Below, piece after piece: positions 8,330-16,644 of a DNA stretch of 64,000 nt (position 1 is the stretch's first letter; the number at the start of each line of letters is the position of its first letter). Both the position numbers and the translations under genes were made by a program. This DNA comes from CAWDNM01 sp964521195. GTDB lineage: Bacteria > Actinomycetota > Coriobacteriia > Anaerosomatales > JAAXUF01. The notes below the pieces were generated by a model, which was not told the DNA's origin, searched no databases, and saw nothing but the letters and a program-made list of their open reading frames with translations. Location of the stretch: positions 496,001-560,000 of the forward strand of contig CAZFRE010000001.1 of NCBI GenBank assembly GCA_964521195.1. Direction: 5' to 3'.

Positions 8330-8355
8330 GTACGGTTCCGCCACTCACCGCCGCC

Positions 8356-8387
8356 AATCGGCCGTTCACCGATTGAATCGTCCGTTC
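8356..8387. repeat. tandem direct repeat, possible operator of nuo operon 1
   Basis: AATCGGCCGTTC (8356-8367) and AATCGTCCGTTC (8376-8387) differ at one base and start 20 bp apart, about two helical turns. The pair lies 96-127 bp upstream of the nuoA start. The spacing is typical of a dimeric regulator binding one face of the helix. The regulator is unknown. Confidence 0.45.
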
Positions 8388-8482
8388 GGGTGGCGCGGCG
8401 CAGGACGGCGTGTGGTACTGTCCGACAACCTGCAGCCACGGGGCGGCGGGGTTGCGCCGGCGATCGGAATCGTGGGGGTGTG

Positions 8483-8851
8483 ATGGAACCGACCTACGCG
8501 TTCGACTACACGGTCATAGCGTGGTTCCTCATCGTGGGCATCGCCTTCGTGATAGTCACGCTCGCCCTGTCCCGGTTGCTGCAGCCGCGCAAGCCCGAGA
8601 AGGTCAAGGGCGAGATCTACGAGTGCGGCGTCACGCCGGTCGGACCGTCGTGGGTCCAGTTCAAGGTCGGCTACTACGTCTACGCGCTGCTCTTCGTGCT
8701 CTTCGACATCGAGACCGCGTTTCTCTACCCATGGGCGGTCGCGCTCAACTCCCTACCCGTGTTCGTGCTCGGCGAGATGGTGATCTTCCTGGTCATCCTC
8801 GGCCTTGGGCTCGTCTACGCGTGGAAAGAGGGGGCCCTCGCGTGGCGCTAG
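8483..8851 (+). CDS. nuoA: NADH-quinone oxidoreductase subunit A (operon 1)
   Basis: This 122-residue protein has three membrane helices. The loop after helix 1 contains YECG (part of IYECGVTPVGPSWVQF), the NuoA signature near the quinone cavity, followed by YYVYALLFVLFDIETAFLYPW. The start is the ATG at 8483; upstream sequence in frame is not conserved. It heads an 11-gene operon, nuoA-B-C-D-H-I-J-K-L-M-N, with overlapping or nearly touching genes throughout, and overlaps nuoB by 10 bases. Confidence 0.95.
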   Translation: MEPTYAFDYTVIAWFLIVGIAFVIVTLALSRLLQPRKPEKVKGEIYECGVTPVGPSWVQFKVGYYVYALLFVLFDIETAFLYPWAVALNSLPVFVLGEMVIFLVILGLGLVYAWKEGALAWR

Positions 8852-9333
8852 ACAAGCTCACCGGCGAAAACTCGCTCGTCTTCATCCGCAGCGAGCAGCT
8901 GCTCGACCTCGCGCGCAAGAACTCGCTCTTCTACCTGAGCTTCGGTATCGCGTGTTGCGCGATCGAGGGGCTCATGAGTGCCGGTGGCCCGCGCTTCGAC
9001 TACGACCGGTTCGGCATCTTCCACCGCGGCTCACCTCGGCAGTCCGATGTCATGATCGTCGCGGGCACGGTCAACAAGAAGATGGCGCCGGTGGTCAGAC
9101 GGCTCTACGACCAGATGCCGGAGCCCAAGTGGGTCATCGCCATGGGCGCGTGCGCGTGTACCGGCGGCCCGTTTCGCGAGTATCCCAACGTCATCATGGG
9201 CGTCGACAAGGTGGTCCCGGTCGACATCTGGGTACCCGGCTGTCCGCCGCGACCTGAGTCGATGCAGTACGCCTTCATGGAGCTGCAGAAGAAGATCGCT
9301 GCCAGAACCCAGGAGCGCCTCGATGCCCGCTAG
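8842..9333 (+). CDS. nuoB: NADH-quinone oxidoreductase subunit B (operon 1)
   Basis: This 163-residue peripheral-arm subunit carries the terminal N2 [4Fe-4S] cluster. The tandem Cys pair is at 38-39 (IACCAIE), with further Cys at 104/106 (GACACTGG) and 134 (GCPPRPES). PRQSDVMIVAGT is typical of the family. The GTG at 8842 lies inside the nuoA end. Compared with operon 2 NuoB the post-Cys segment differs (GLMSAGGPRF versus MMTCGSARYD), so the two are not recent duplicates. Confidence 0.95.
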   Translation: MALDKLTGENSLVFIRSEQLLDLARKNSLFYLSFGIACCAIEGLMSAGGPRFDYDRFGIFHRGSPRQSDVMIVAGTVNKKMAPVVRRLYDQMPEPKWVIAMGACACTGGPFREYPNVIMGVDKVVPVDIWVPGCPPRPESMQYAFMELQKKIAARTQERLDAR

Positions 9334-9769
9334 CGGATTCGACAGCATCCTGCGCGATGCGCAGATCGACTTCGAGGATGCCTCCGCGTCGCTGGGAGCC
9401 GTCGCCCGCGTGGCACCCGGAGATGTGTGGGCCGCGCTCGCCGCGCTCAAAGCCGGCGGCTGCGACCAGCTGGTCGACCTCTTCGCGAGCGACACGGGCG
9501 AGGGGATCGAGGTCACCTATCACCTTCGCGACTTCTCGGACTACTCGGCGGTGTTCGTGAAGACGGTCGTCGCGTACGACGGCGAGATCAAGAGCGTCTG
9601 GGAGCTCTACCCGTCGGCGCTGTACCCGGAGCGCGAGGCCGCCGAGCTGCTCGGCATGTCGTTCCCGGGACACCCGAACCCCAAGCGCCTCCTGACCACG
9701 GAGGGCACCGAGCCGCTCCTGCGCAAGTCGATCGAGATACGCAGCGCCGAGGAGGTGCGGTACTCGTGA
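9323..9769 (+). CDS. nuoC: NADH-quinone oxidoreductase subunit C (operon 1)
   Basis: This 148-residue 30-kDa-subunit homologue scaffolds NuoD/NuoB. The C-terminal part carries the family block VWELYPSALYPEREAAELLG, then FPGHPNPKRLL, corresponding to the usual ...W.sA.w.ERE..DlfGi.F.gHP..R.L. The match is recognisable but the DLFG is changed to ELLG. It is a separate gene here, unlike the nuoCD fusion in operon 2. The ATG at 9323 overlaps nuoB by 11 bases. Confidence 0.92.
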   Translation: MPASGFDSILRDAQIDFEDASASLGAVARVAPGDVWAALAALKAGGCDQLVDLFASDTGEGIEVTYHLRDFSDYSAVFVKTVVAYDGEIKSVWELYPSALYPEREAAELLGMSFPGHPNPKRLLTTEGTEPLLRKSIEIRSAEEVRYS

Positions 9770-10962
9770 CGGCCGAGCGCAACGTCCAGCACGACGTGAG
9801 CCTCAAGGACCAGCCGCAGTGGGTGCTCCCCAAGGGGCTGCACCGCGTGCCCGAAGGGCTCGACGAGCTCGCGACCGAGCACCTCATCCTCAACATGGGA
9901 CCGCAGCACCCGTCGACACACGGCGTGCTCCACGTGCTGCTCGAACTCGACGGTGAAGAGGTCCAGGCCGCCGAGGCGTCCGTAGGCTACCTGCACCGCG
10001 GCATCGAGAAGCTCGCCGAGAACCGCAAGTATCACCAGGTCGGCACGCTTCTCGACCGCTCGGACTACCTCGCGGGCCTGCACACTGAGACCGCGTTCGC
10101 GCTCGCGACCGAGCGGCTCGCCGAGATCGAGGTACCGCGCAAGGCCGATTGGATCCGCTCGCTCACGATGGAACTCTGCCGCCTCGCGAGCCACTACGTG
10201 TGGGCGGGCACCTACGGCATGGACGCCGGCGCGATGGCGCCGTTCCTCTACATCATGCGCGACCGCGAGATGCTTCTCGACATCCTCGAGGCCATCACGG
10301 GCGGCCGCATGATGTTCAACTATGTGCGCCCGGGCGGCGTGTTCGCAGATCTGCCCGCAGGCATCGACACCAAGATCAACGACTTCCTCACGACATTCGA
10401 CACATACCTCGATGAGATGGACGCGCTGCTCGGCGGCAACGAGATCTTCCGGGCCCGCATGAAGGGTGTCGGTGCGATCTCGCGCGACACCGCGATGGCC
10501 TTTGGGCTCGCGGGCGGCACGCTGCGAGCCTCGGGCATCGACTTCGACGTTCGCCGAGACATGCCGTACGCCGCCTACTCGGAGCTCGAATTCGACGTCC
10601 CGGTGGCTACCGAGGGTGACTGCTGGGCACGCTACGTCGTGCGCATCGAGGAGATGCGGCAGGCGGCGCGCCTCGTTCGCCAGCTCGTCGACGGCATGCC
10701 CGAGGGCGACTTCACCGCGAAAGTCCCCAAGGTCCTGCGGCCGCCCGCGGGCGAGATGTACGCGGCCGTCGAATCACCCCGCGGTGAACTCGGCGTCCAC
10801 CTCGTCTCGGACGGCGGCCCCACGCCGTACCGCATGCGCCTGCGCTCGCCGGCCTACTACAACCTCGCCATCACCGATGAGGCGCTCGCGGGCTCGCTCA
10901 TCGCCGATGCGATCGTCATCATCGGTTCGCTCGACATCGTCCTCGGGGAGATCGACCGATGA
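9766..10962 (+). CDS. nuoD: NADH-quinone oxidoreductase subunit D (operon 1)
   Basis: This 398-residue 49-kDa-subunit homologue forms much of the quinone site. NMGPQHPSTHGVLHVLLELDGE contains the quinone-site His. HRGIEKLAENRKYHQ and LLDRSDYLAG follow, with the site Tyr in DY. RMMFNYVRPGGV and the C-terminal D-IVLGEIDR are also family marks. The GTG at 9766 overlaps nuoC (GTGA). About 35 poorly conserved residues precede the core. Confidence 0.95.
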   Translation: MTAERNVQHDVSLKDQPQWVLPKGLHRVPEGLDELATEHLILNMGPQHPSTHGVLHVLLELDGEEVQAAEASVGYLHRGIEKLAENRKYHQVGTLLDRSDYLAGLHTETAFALATERLAEIEVPRKADWIRSLTMELCRLASHYVWAGTYGMDAGAMAPFLYIMRDREMLLDILEAITGGRMMFNYVRPGGVFADLPAGIDTKINDFLTTFDTYLDEMDALLGGNEIFRARMKGVGAISRDTAMAFGLAGGTLRASGIDFDVRRDMPYAAYSELEFDVPVATEGDCWARYVVRIEEMRQAARLVRQLVDGMPEGDFTAKVPKVLRPPAGEMYAAVESPRGELGVHLVSDGGPTPYRMRLRSPAYYNLAITDEALAGSLIADAIVIIGSLDIVLGEIDR

Positions 10963-11942
10963 ACGCCGTCGCGCCTGTCGCCATCAGGATCCTCGCGATG
11001 CTCGGCCTGTTGCTCGTTAACGGCGTCGTGCTCATCTACATGCTCCGGAAGGTCCTCGGCCGCTTGCACATCCGCATCGGACCGAACCGCGTCGGGCCGT
11101 TCGGCCTGCTGCAGACCGTCGCCGACGTCGTCAAGCTGCTCACCAAAGAGGACCTGATGCCGGACTCCGCCGACAAGGCGCTGTTCTGGATCGCTCCGTT
11201 CGTCGTGTTCGTGCCGTCGTTCCTCGCGTATCTGCCGCTCGCGTTCGGCCCCGAACTCGCGGTCACACGCATGGACACCGGGCTGCTGTTCCTGCTCGCC
11301 GCGCTGTCGATCATCCCGCTCGGCGTTGTGATGGCCGGCTGGGCGTCGAACTCGAAGTGGTCGCTCGTCGGCGGGATGCGTGCCGCAGGCCAGCAGATCG
11401 CCTACGAGGTGCCGCTGCTGCTTGCCGTCCTCGGCCCGGTCATGATGGCCGGCTCGATGGACCTCTCCAAGATCGTCGAGGCGCAGAAGAACCTCTGGTT
11501 CGTCTTCCCGCAGTTCATCGCATTCGTGATCTACGTCATCGCCGCGCAAGCCGACACACAGCAGACCCCCTTCGACATGTCCGAGGCCGAGTCCGAACTC
11601 ATCACCGGCTTCGCGAACGAGTACGGCGGCATGCGCTTCGGCTTCCTGTTCCTCGCGGAGTTCTCGAACATGTTCATCGTCTCGGCACTGGGCACGCTGC
11701 TCTTCTTCGGCGGCTGGTATCTCCCGTTCCTCGCCGAGAACCCCGTCGCGCTCTCGCTTGCACCGGTCATCTTCGTCCTCAAGGCATACATCGGCATCTT
11801 CGTGATGATGTGGGCGCGTGGCGCGCTGCCGCGTATCCGCGTCGACCAGCTCCTCGCATTCGCGTGGAAGGCGCTCATCCCGATCTCGTTGTCATGGGTC
11901 GTGATCTGGGCGTGCATCCAGAGGCTGGTGTTGGTGCGATGA
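10959..11942 (+). CDS. nuoH: NADH-quinone oxidoreductase subunit H (operon 1), ERK-box Glu missing
   Basis: This 327-residue protein has about eight membrane helices and links the quinone cavity to the proton pumps. IRIGPNRVGPFGLLQ and PFDMSEAESELITGFANEYGG are canonical, with the acidic residues of the second block conserved. The first-helix box, normally E-R-K before the GP motif, reads L29-R30-K31 here; operon 2 NuoH has E28-R29-K30. The missing Glu is unusual. It overlaps nuoD and nuoI by 4 bases each. Confidence 0.95.
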   Translation: MNAVAPVAIRILAMLGLLLVNGVVLIYMLRKVLGRLHIRIGPNRVGPFGLLQTVADVVKLLTKEDLMPDSADKALFWIAPFVVFVPSFLAYLPLAFGPELAVTRMDTGLLFLLAALSIIPLGVVMAGWASNSKWSLVGGMRAAGQQIAYEVPLLLAVLGPVMMAGSMDLSKIVEAQKNLWFVFPQFIAFVIYVIAAQADTQQTPFDMSEAESELITGFANEYGGMRFGFLFLAEFSNMFIVSALGTLLFFGGWYLPFLAENPVALSLAPVIFVLKAYIGIFVMMWARGALPRIRVDQLLAFAWKALIPISLSWVVIWACIQRLVLVR

Positions 11943-12385
11943 AGATCTGGGGCACCGGCATCCTCAACGGATTCCGAATCACCATGCGCAACTGGATGCG
12001 CGGGCCGATGACGGTCCAGTACCCCGAGCAGCGCCTCGAGCTGCCGGAGCGCGCTCGCTGGACGGTGACGCACAAGTTCTTCGATGACGGCTCACCCAAG
12101 TGCACCGGATGCCTCATCTGCGAGAAGGAGTGCCCGGACCACATCATCCGCATCGAGATGTCCAAGCTCGAGGATGGCACCAAGCGCATCGACGACTACG
12201 TCTACGAGGTAGGCGGCTGTATGATGTGCGGCCTGTGCGTCGCAGCATGCCCGTTCGACGCGATCTACATGAGCCACGAATACGAGCTCGCCACCTCAGA
12301 CCCCGCGATGCTCTCACGGGTGCTGCTCCACGATGTCGACGCGTACGTGAAGCCGAAGGCGAAGAAGGAGGACGCGGATGCCTGA
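11939..12385 (+). CDS. nuoI: NADH-quinone oxidoreductase subunit I (operon 1)
   Basis: This 148-residue ferredoxin-like subunit has two [4Fe-4S] motifs: Cys55-58-61-65 (CTGCLICEKECP) and Cys94-97-100-104 (CMMCGLCVAACP). These carry electrons to the NuoB cluster. The N-terminal amphipathic helix (GFRITMRNWMRGPMTVQYPE) matches the family. The ATG at 11939 overlaps the nuoH stop (ATGA). With NuoE, F and G absent it is the likely entry point for electrons from an external donor. Confidence 0.95.
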   Translation: MKIWGTGILNGFRITMRNWMRGPMTVQYPEQRLELPERARWTVTHKFFDDGSPKCTGCLICEKECPDHIIRIEMSKLEDGTKRIDDYVYEVGGCMMCGLCVAACPFDAIYMSHEYELATSDPAMLSRVLLHDVDAYVKPKAKKEDADA

Positions 12386-12875
12386 GTCGATTCCCGCGAT
12401 CCCGTTCCTCGTTCTCGCGGCGGCCGCGGTCGCAGGCACGCTCATGGTCGTGCTGACGAGGAACGTCGTGCACGCGGCGTTCTGGGTGCTCGAGGTCATG
12501 ATGGCTGTCGCCGGGCTGTTCATGCTGCTATCGGCCGGCTTCCTCGCGCTCGTTCAGGTCATGGTGTACGCCGGTGCGGTTGTCGTGCTGCTGCTGTTCA
12601 CCGTCATGCTGACCCTCCGCAGCCGAGAAGACGCCATCCGCTCGCGAGACCTGACGTGGTCCGCCGCCGGCGTTGCCGTGGCGGTCGCCGTGGCGGCCGG
12701 CACCGCGATCGCATCGTTCGCGCCCCCGGTCCCCAAGATGCCTGCAGTGACGCCTGGGGTCGCGGACTTCGGCCGCCTGCTCTTCTCGGGATGGGCGCTG
12801 CCGTTCGAGATCGCCTCGGTCGTGTTGCTCATCGCACTCGTGGGCGCCGTCTGGTGGTCGGGGGGTGACGAGTGA
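12378..12875 (+). CDS. nuoJ: NADH-quinone oxidoreductase subunit J (operon 1)
   Basis: This 165-residue protein has five predicted membrane helices. The conserved block FLALVQVMVYAGAVVVLLLFTVML contains the Tyr/Gly-rich helix 3 that becomes a pi-bulge in known structures. VLTRNVVHAAFWVL precedes it. It overlaps nuoI by 8 bases and nuoK by 4. Function: part of the E-channel between NuoH and the antiporter subunits. Confidence 0.93.
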   Translation: MPESIPAIPFLVLAAAAVAGTLMVVLTRNVVHAAFWVLEVMMAVAGLFMLLSAGFLALVQVMVYAGAVVVLLLFTVMLTLRSREDAIRSRDLTWSAAGVAVAVAVAAGTAIASFAPPVPKMPAVTPGVADFGRLLFSGWALPFEIASVVLLIALVGAVWWSGGDE

Positions 12876-13186
12876 TGACCGTCGGGCCTAGCGCGTTCAT
12901 GGCGCTCGCCGCCGTGCTGTTCACCGTCGGCCTCTTCGGCGCGCTGTCGAAGAAGAGCGCCGTCATGGTGCTCATGTGCCTCGAGCTCATGACCAACGGC
13001 GTGAACCTCAACCTCGTTGCCATCTCGCGGTTCGTGACGCCCGAGTCGCTTGCCGGACAGTTCACGGCCGCATTCATCATGGTCGTCGCGGCGGCTGAGA
13101 TCGGACTGGGTCTCGCGCTCGTGCTCGCACTCTATCGCCGCACCCGGACCATCGAACTCGACCGACTCGACGAGCTGAAGGGATAG
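12872..13186 (+). CDS. nuoK: NADH-quinone oxidoreductase subunit K (operon 1)
   Basis: This 104-residue protein has three helices. The conserved membrane Glu residues are in CLELMTNGVNLNL (helix 2) and AAAEIGLGLAL (helix 3 region). The GTG at 12872 overlaps the nuoJ stop; an ATG at 12875 is an equally plausible start one codon later. It is MrpC-like and passes protons or conformational change along the central hydrophilic axis. Confidence 0.95.
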   Translation: MMTVGPSAFMALAAVLFTVGLFGALSKKSAVMVLMCLELMTNGVNLNLVAISRFVTPESLAGQFTAAFIMVVAAAEIGLGLALVLALYRRTRTIELDRLDELKG

Positions 13187-13189
13187 CGG

Positions 13190-15142
13190 ATGGACTACGT
13201 CGCACTCATACCGCTGCTCCCGGCGCTCGCATTCGCGCTCATGGTCGTCATGTCGAATCGCGTCCGCAACGCTTCGCTCTGGGTCTCGCTCTCCGCGATC
13301 GCCGGTTCGTTGGTGCTTTCGCTGTACACGTTCACCCGAGTGCCCGGCGGCGAAGAGGCGGTGTGGACGATGCCGATCCACCTCGCCGAGATCGGCGCCA
13401 GGCCGCTCGAGGTGGGACTGCGGCTCGACGCTGTGTCCGCGATCATGCTTCTCGTCGTCACCATCGTCGGTCTGTGTGTGCAGGTCTACTCGCTCTCGTA
13501 TATGAAGAAGGACCGGCGTAAGGGCTGGTACTTCGCGGTGCTGTCGCTCTTCACCTCGGCGATGCTGCTGCTCGTGCTCTCGGGTGACTTCCTGCTGCTG
13601 TACATGTCGTGGGAGATCATGGGCCTGTGCTCGTTCCTGCTCATCGGCTTCTGGCACGAGCAGGCCGGCCCCCGGGCGGCGGCGATCAAGGCGTTCCTGA
13701 CGACGCGGGTCGGCGATGTCGGCTTCGCGATCGGCCTGGCGGTGATGTGGGCGACCGTCCACACCTTCAACATGCACGAGGTCGCCGAGTTCGACTGGTC
13801 GCTCTTCCCGGCAGCCGCGCTGGCCGTGTCGCTCCTGCTGTTCTTCGGGGCGATGGGCAAGTCCGCGCAGGTGCCACTCCACGTGTGGCTGCCCGACGCC
13901 ATGGCTGGCCCCACGCCGGCTTCGGCGCTCATCCACGCGGCCACCATGGTCGCCGCCGGCGTCTACCTCGTCATCCGCGCGATGCCGATCTTCCACCAGG
14001 CGTCCCCGGTGGGGCTGCACGTGGTCATGGTGATCGGCGTGACGACCGCGCTACTCGGCGGGATGCTCGCGGTGGTGCAGTACGACATCAAGAAGATCCT
14101 CGCGTACTCGACGATCAGCCAACTCGGTTTCATGTTCGTGGCCCTCGGCGCCGGCAACACGGTCGCTGCGCTCTTCCACCTCGTGACGCACGCGTTCTTC
14201 AAGTCGCTGCTCTTCCTCGGCGCGGGCGTCATCATCCACGCGACGCATACGCAAGACATCCGCGAGATGGGCGGCTTGCGGCGCGCGATGCCATGGACCA
14301 CCGGCGTGTTCACCATCGGTGCGCTCGCCCTTGCCGGACTGCCGGGTCTCTCGGGCTTCTTCTCCAAGGACGAGATCCTCGTCTCGGTCATGCACGTCGA
14401 GGGAGACCTCTATAGCCATGCCGTTCGCTGGCTCATCGTCGGCCTCATGCTGTTCGCGGCTGGGCTGACGGCGTTCTACGTGACGCGGCTGTGGGTGCGT
14501 GTCTTCGGCGACAACGCGTGCTCGCTTGCGCACGAGAGCCACCTCGCCATGCTCGTGCCGATGGTCACGCTGGCGGCTATCACAGTGTTCGTCGGCTGGA
14601 CGCAGTTCCGGCTGATGGAGTTCCTGGGCGAGCACGGCGCGTGGCCCGATCCGCTCTTTGCGGGGATGTCGGTGGTCGTCTTCCTGGTGGGTGTCGGAGG
14701 TGGCTATCTCGTCTACGGGCGCAACCTCGTCGACCGCGAGAAGCTACGCGTGCGCTTCTCCTACCTGTACGGCGCGCTCCGGAACGGCTTCTACTTCGAC
14801 TGGACCTACGACGGGGTGTTCGTGCGTCCGTTCTTCATGGTCACCGAGTGGCTGTCCGTGTTCGACGGCCGCCGCATCGACGGGGCGGTCAATGGTGCAG
14901 CGAGCGGCTGGTCCAAGCTCGCTGACGGGCTCTGGGTCTTCGACGGGAAGATCATCGACGGTGCCGTCAACGACCTCGCGTCGTTCGTGAAGTGGTCGGG
15001 GTCCCGGGTGGCCAAGCTGCAGGTCGGGCGCGTCCAGGTCTATCAGCGCCTCGCGTACGTGGGGCTCTTCGGTCTGCTCGCCGTGATCGCGTTCGTGGCG
15101 TGGTTCGTCAACGTTGTCATGCCAATGCTGAGAGGGGCGTAA
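13190..15142 (+). CDS. nuoL: NADH-quinone oxidoreductase subunit L (operon 1), extended lateral helix
   Basis: This 650-residue antiporter-like proton-pumping subunit has canonical residues: Glu in SWEIMGLCS, Lys in GAMGKSAQVPLHVW, His in ALIHAATMVAAGVY, and Lys in SGFFSKDEIL. The C-terminal part between the FVRP box and LQVG is about 62 residues. It contains a 26-residue tandem repeat (units start VFDGRRIDGAVN and VFDGKIIDGAVN). From memory, ordinary NuoL proteins have about 37 residues there. The segment corresponds to the lateral helix that runs along the membrane arm, so it appears lengthened. Confidence 0.95.
   Translation: MDYVALIPLLPALAFALMVVMSNRVRNASLWVSLSAIAGSLVLSLYTFTRVPGGEEAVWTMPIHLAEIGARPLEVGLRLDAVSAIMLLVVTIVGLCVQVYSLSYMKKDRRKGWYFAVLSLFTSAMLLLVLSGDFLLLYMSWEIMGLCSFLLIGFWHEQAGPRAAAIKAFLTTRVGDVGFAIGLAVMWATVHTFNMHEVAEFDWSLFPAAALAVSLLLFFGAMGKSAQVPLHVWLPDAMAGPTPASALIHAATMVAAGVYLVIRAMPIFHQASPVGLHVVMVIGVTTALLGGMLAVVQYDIKKILAYSTISQLGFMFVALGAGNTVAALFHLVTHAFFKSLLFLGAGVIIHATHTQDIREMGGLRRAMPWTTGVFTIGALALAGLPGLSGFFSKDEILVSVMHVEGDLYSHAVRWLIVGLMLFAAGLTAFYVTRLWVRVFGDNACSLAHESHLAMLVPMVTLAAITVFVGWTQFRLMEFLGEHGAWPDPLFAGMSVVVFLVGVGGGYLVYGRNLVDREKLRVRFSYLYGALRNGFYFDWTYDGVFVRPFFMVTEWLSVFDGRRIDGAVNGAASGWSKLADGLWVFDGKIIDGAVNDLASFVKWSGSRVAKLQVGRVQVYQRLAYVGLFGLLAVIAFVAWFVNVVMPMLRGA
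14858..15013 (+). repeat. 26-codon tandem repeat inside nuoL (lateral-helix segment)
   Basis: Two 78-bp units (14858-14935 and 14936-15013) encode VFDGRRIDGAVNGAAS... and VFDGKIIDGAVNDLAS.... The first twelve residues match at ten positions. The nuoL of operon 2 has a comparable 26-residue period at the same place (23012-23167). Confidence 0.8.
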
Positions 15143-15149
15143 GTCTCAG

Positions 15150-16643
15150 ATGTCCAACATCCTGACACTCATCGTCTTCCTGCCGTTGCTCGGTGCCGCG
15201 GTCGTGTCCGTGCTACCGAAGTCCCGGCCGGAACTGGCGAAGTGGACCGCGGCGCTGTTCGCTGCGGCCGACCTGGGGCTGACGGTGTGGCTCGTCGCCA
15301 ACTTCGATCGCGCGCAAGGCGCGGTCATGCAGTTCGCGATCGACGTCCCGTGGATCCCGCAGGCCGGCATCCGCTACCACATGGGCGTGGACGGCATCTC
15401 CATCACGATGCTCGCGCTCTCGGCGCTGCTGGGACTCATCGCGATCGTCGCCTCGTGGGACATCTCTGACCGCGCGAAGGGCTACTTCGCGATGCTGCTC
15501 TTCTTGCAGGTGGGTATGAACGGCGTCTTCGTGGCGCTCGACTTCGTGCTCTTCTACGTCTTCTGGGAGCTCGTCCTCGTTCCGATGTTCTTCCTCATCG
15601 GCATCTGGGGCGGTGCGCGGCGCGAGTACGCGTCGATCAAGTTCTTCCTCTACACCCTCGCGGGTTCGGTGTTCATGCTGGTCGGCATCCTCGCCCTCTA
15701 CCTGCATCCCAACGGCGGCACGTTCGACATGCTTGCCCTTGCGGACTCGGCCGTGAAGGGTGGCTTCAGCTTCAACTTCCAGATGTGGGTGTTCGCGTTG
15801 TTCTTCCTCGGCTTCGCCGTGAAGGTGCCGATCTTCCCGCTGCATACCTGGCTGCCTGATGCGCACGTCGAGGCGCCTGCGGCCGCATCCGTGCTGCTCG
15901 CGGGCATCTTGCTGAAGATGGGCACGTATGGCTTCATCCGCGTCAGCCTGCCGATGCTGCCCGAGGCGGCCAAGGCGTGGGCGCCGTGGATCGCGCTGCT
16001 CGCCGTCATCTCCATCGTGTACGGCGCCGCCGTAGCGTTCGCGCAGACCGACATCAAGAAACTCGTCGCGTACTCATCGGTGTCGCACATGGGCTTCGTG
16101 ATGCTCGGCATCGCGGCGATGAACGCCGAGGGACTCAATGGCGCCGTCGCAGTCATGTTCAGCCACGGTGTCGTCACGGGCATGCTCTTCCTCCTGGTGG
16201 GCATGGTCTACGACCGGGTCCACACGCGTGAGATCAAGCAGCTCGCCGGGCTCTCCTCGGCGGTTCCCGTGCTCGGGGGCCTGCTCGCCTTCGCGTCGTT
16301 CGCGTCGCTCGGCCTGCCGGGCCTCTCCGGCTTCGTGGGTGAGTTCCTCTCGCTGCTGGGTGCGTGGCGCGCAGCCGAGCTCGTGCCGCACTGGATGACG
16401 CTCGTCGCTGCGGTGGGTGTATTGCTCGCGGCCGCCTACATGCTCTGGATGATGCTGCGGGTGGTGCTGGGCGAGCCGTCGTACAAGGTCGCCGAGATGC
16501 CCGATGCGACCCTTCGCGATCTCGCGGTCCTCACGCCGCTCGTGATCCTCACGGTGGTCGTGGGCGTGAACTGGAACAGCCTGTTGAGCTTCGTGAACCC
16601 GGCCGTCGAAGCTCTCGTCCTCGCGATCACGAGGGCCGGGTAG
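15150..16643 (+). CDS. nuoM: NADH-quinone oxidoreductase subunit M (operon 1)
   Basis: This 497-residue antiporter-like subunit has about 14 helices. Key residues are present: Glu140 (YVFWELVLVPMFFL), Lys225 (GFAVKVPIFPLHTW), Lys in AGILLKMGTYGF, and Glu in SGFVGEFLSL. By eye it resembles the extra NuoM of operon 2 (18504-19991) more than the other one (21465-22931). It sits between nuoL and nuoN as usual, with gaps of 7 and 1 bases. Confidence 0.95.
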   Translation: MSNILTLIVFLPLLGAAVVSVLPKSRPELAKWTAALFAAADLGLTVWLVANFDRAQGAVMQFAIDVPWIPQAGIRYHMGVDGISITMLALSALLGLIAIVASWDISDRAKGYFAMLLFLQVGMNGVFVALDFVLFYVFWELVLVPMFFLIGIWGGARREYASIKFFLYTLAGSVFMLVGILALYLHPNGGTFDMLALADSAVKGGFSFNFQMWVFALFFLGFAVKVPIFPLHTWLPDAHVEAPAAASVLLAGILLKMGTYGFIRVSLPMLPEAAKAWAPWIALLAVISIVYGAAVAFAQTDIKKLVAYSSVSHMGFVMLGIAAMNAEGLNGAVAVMFSHGVVTGMLFLLVGMVYDRVHTREIKQLAGLSSAVPVLGGLLAFASFASLGLPGLSGFVGEFLSLLGAWRAAELVPHWMTLVAAVGVLLAAAYMLWMMLRVVLGEPSYKVAEMPDATLRDLAVLTPLVILTVVVGVNWNSLLSFVNPAVEALVLAITRAG

Positions 16644-16644
16644 C

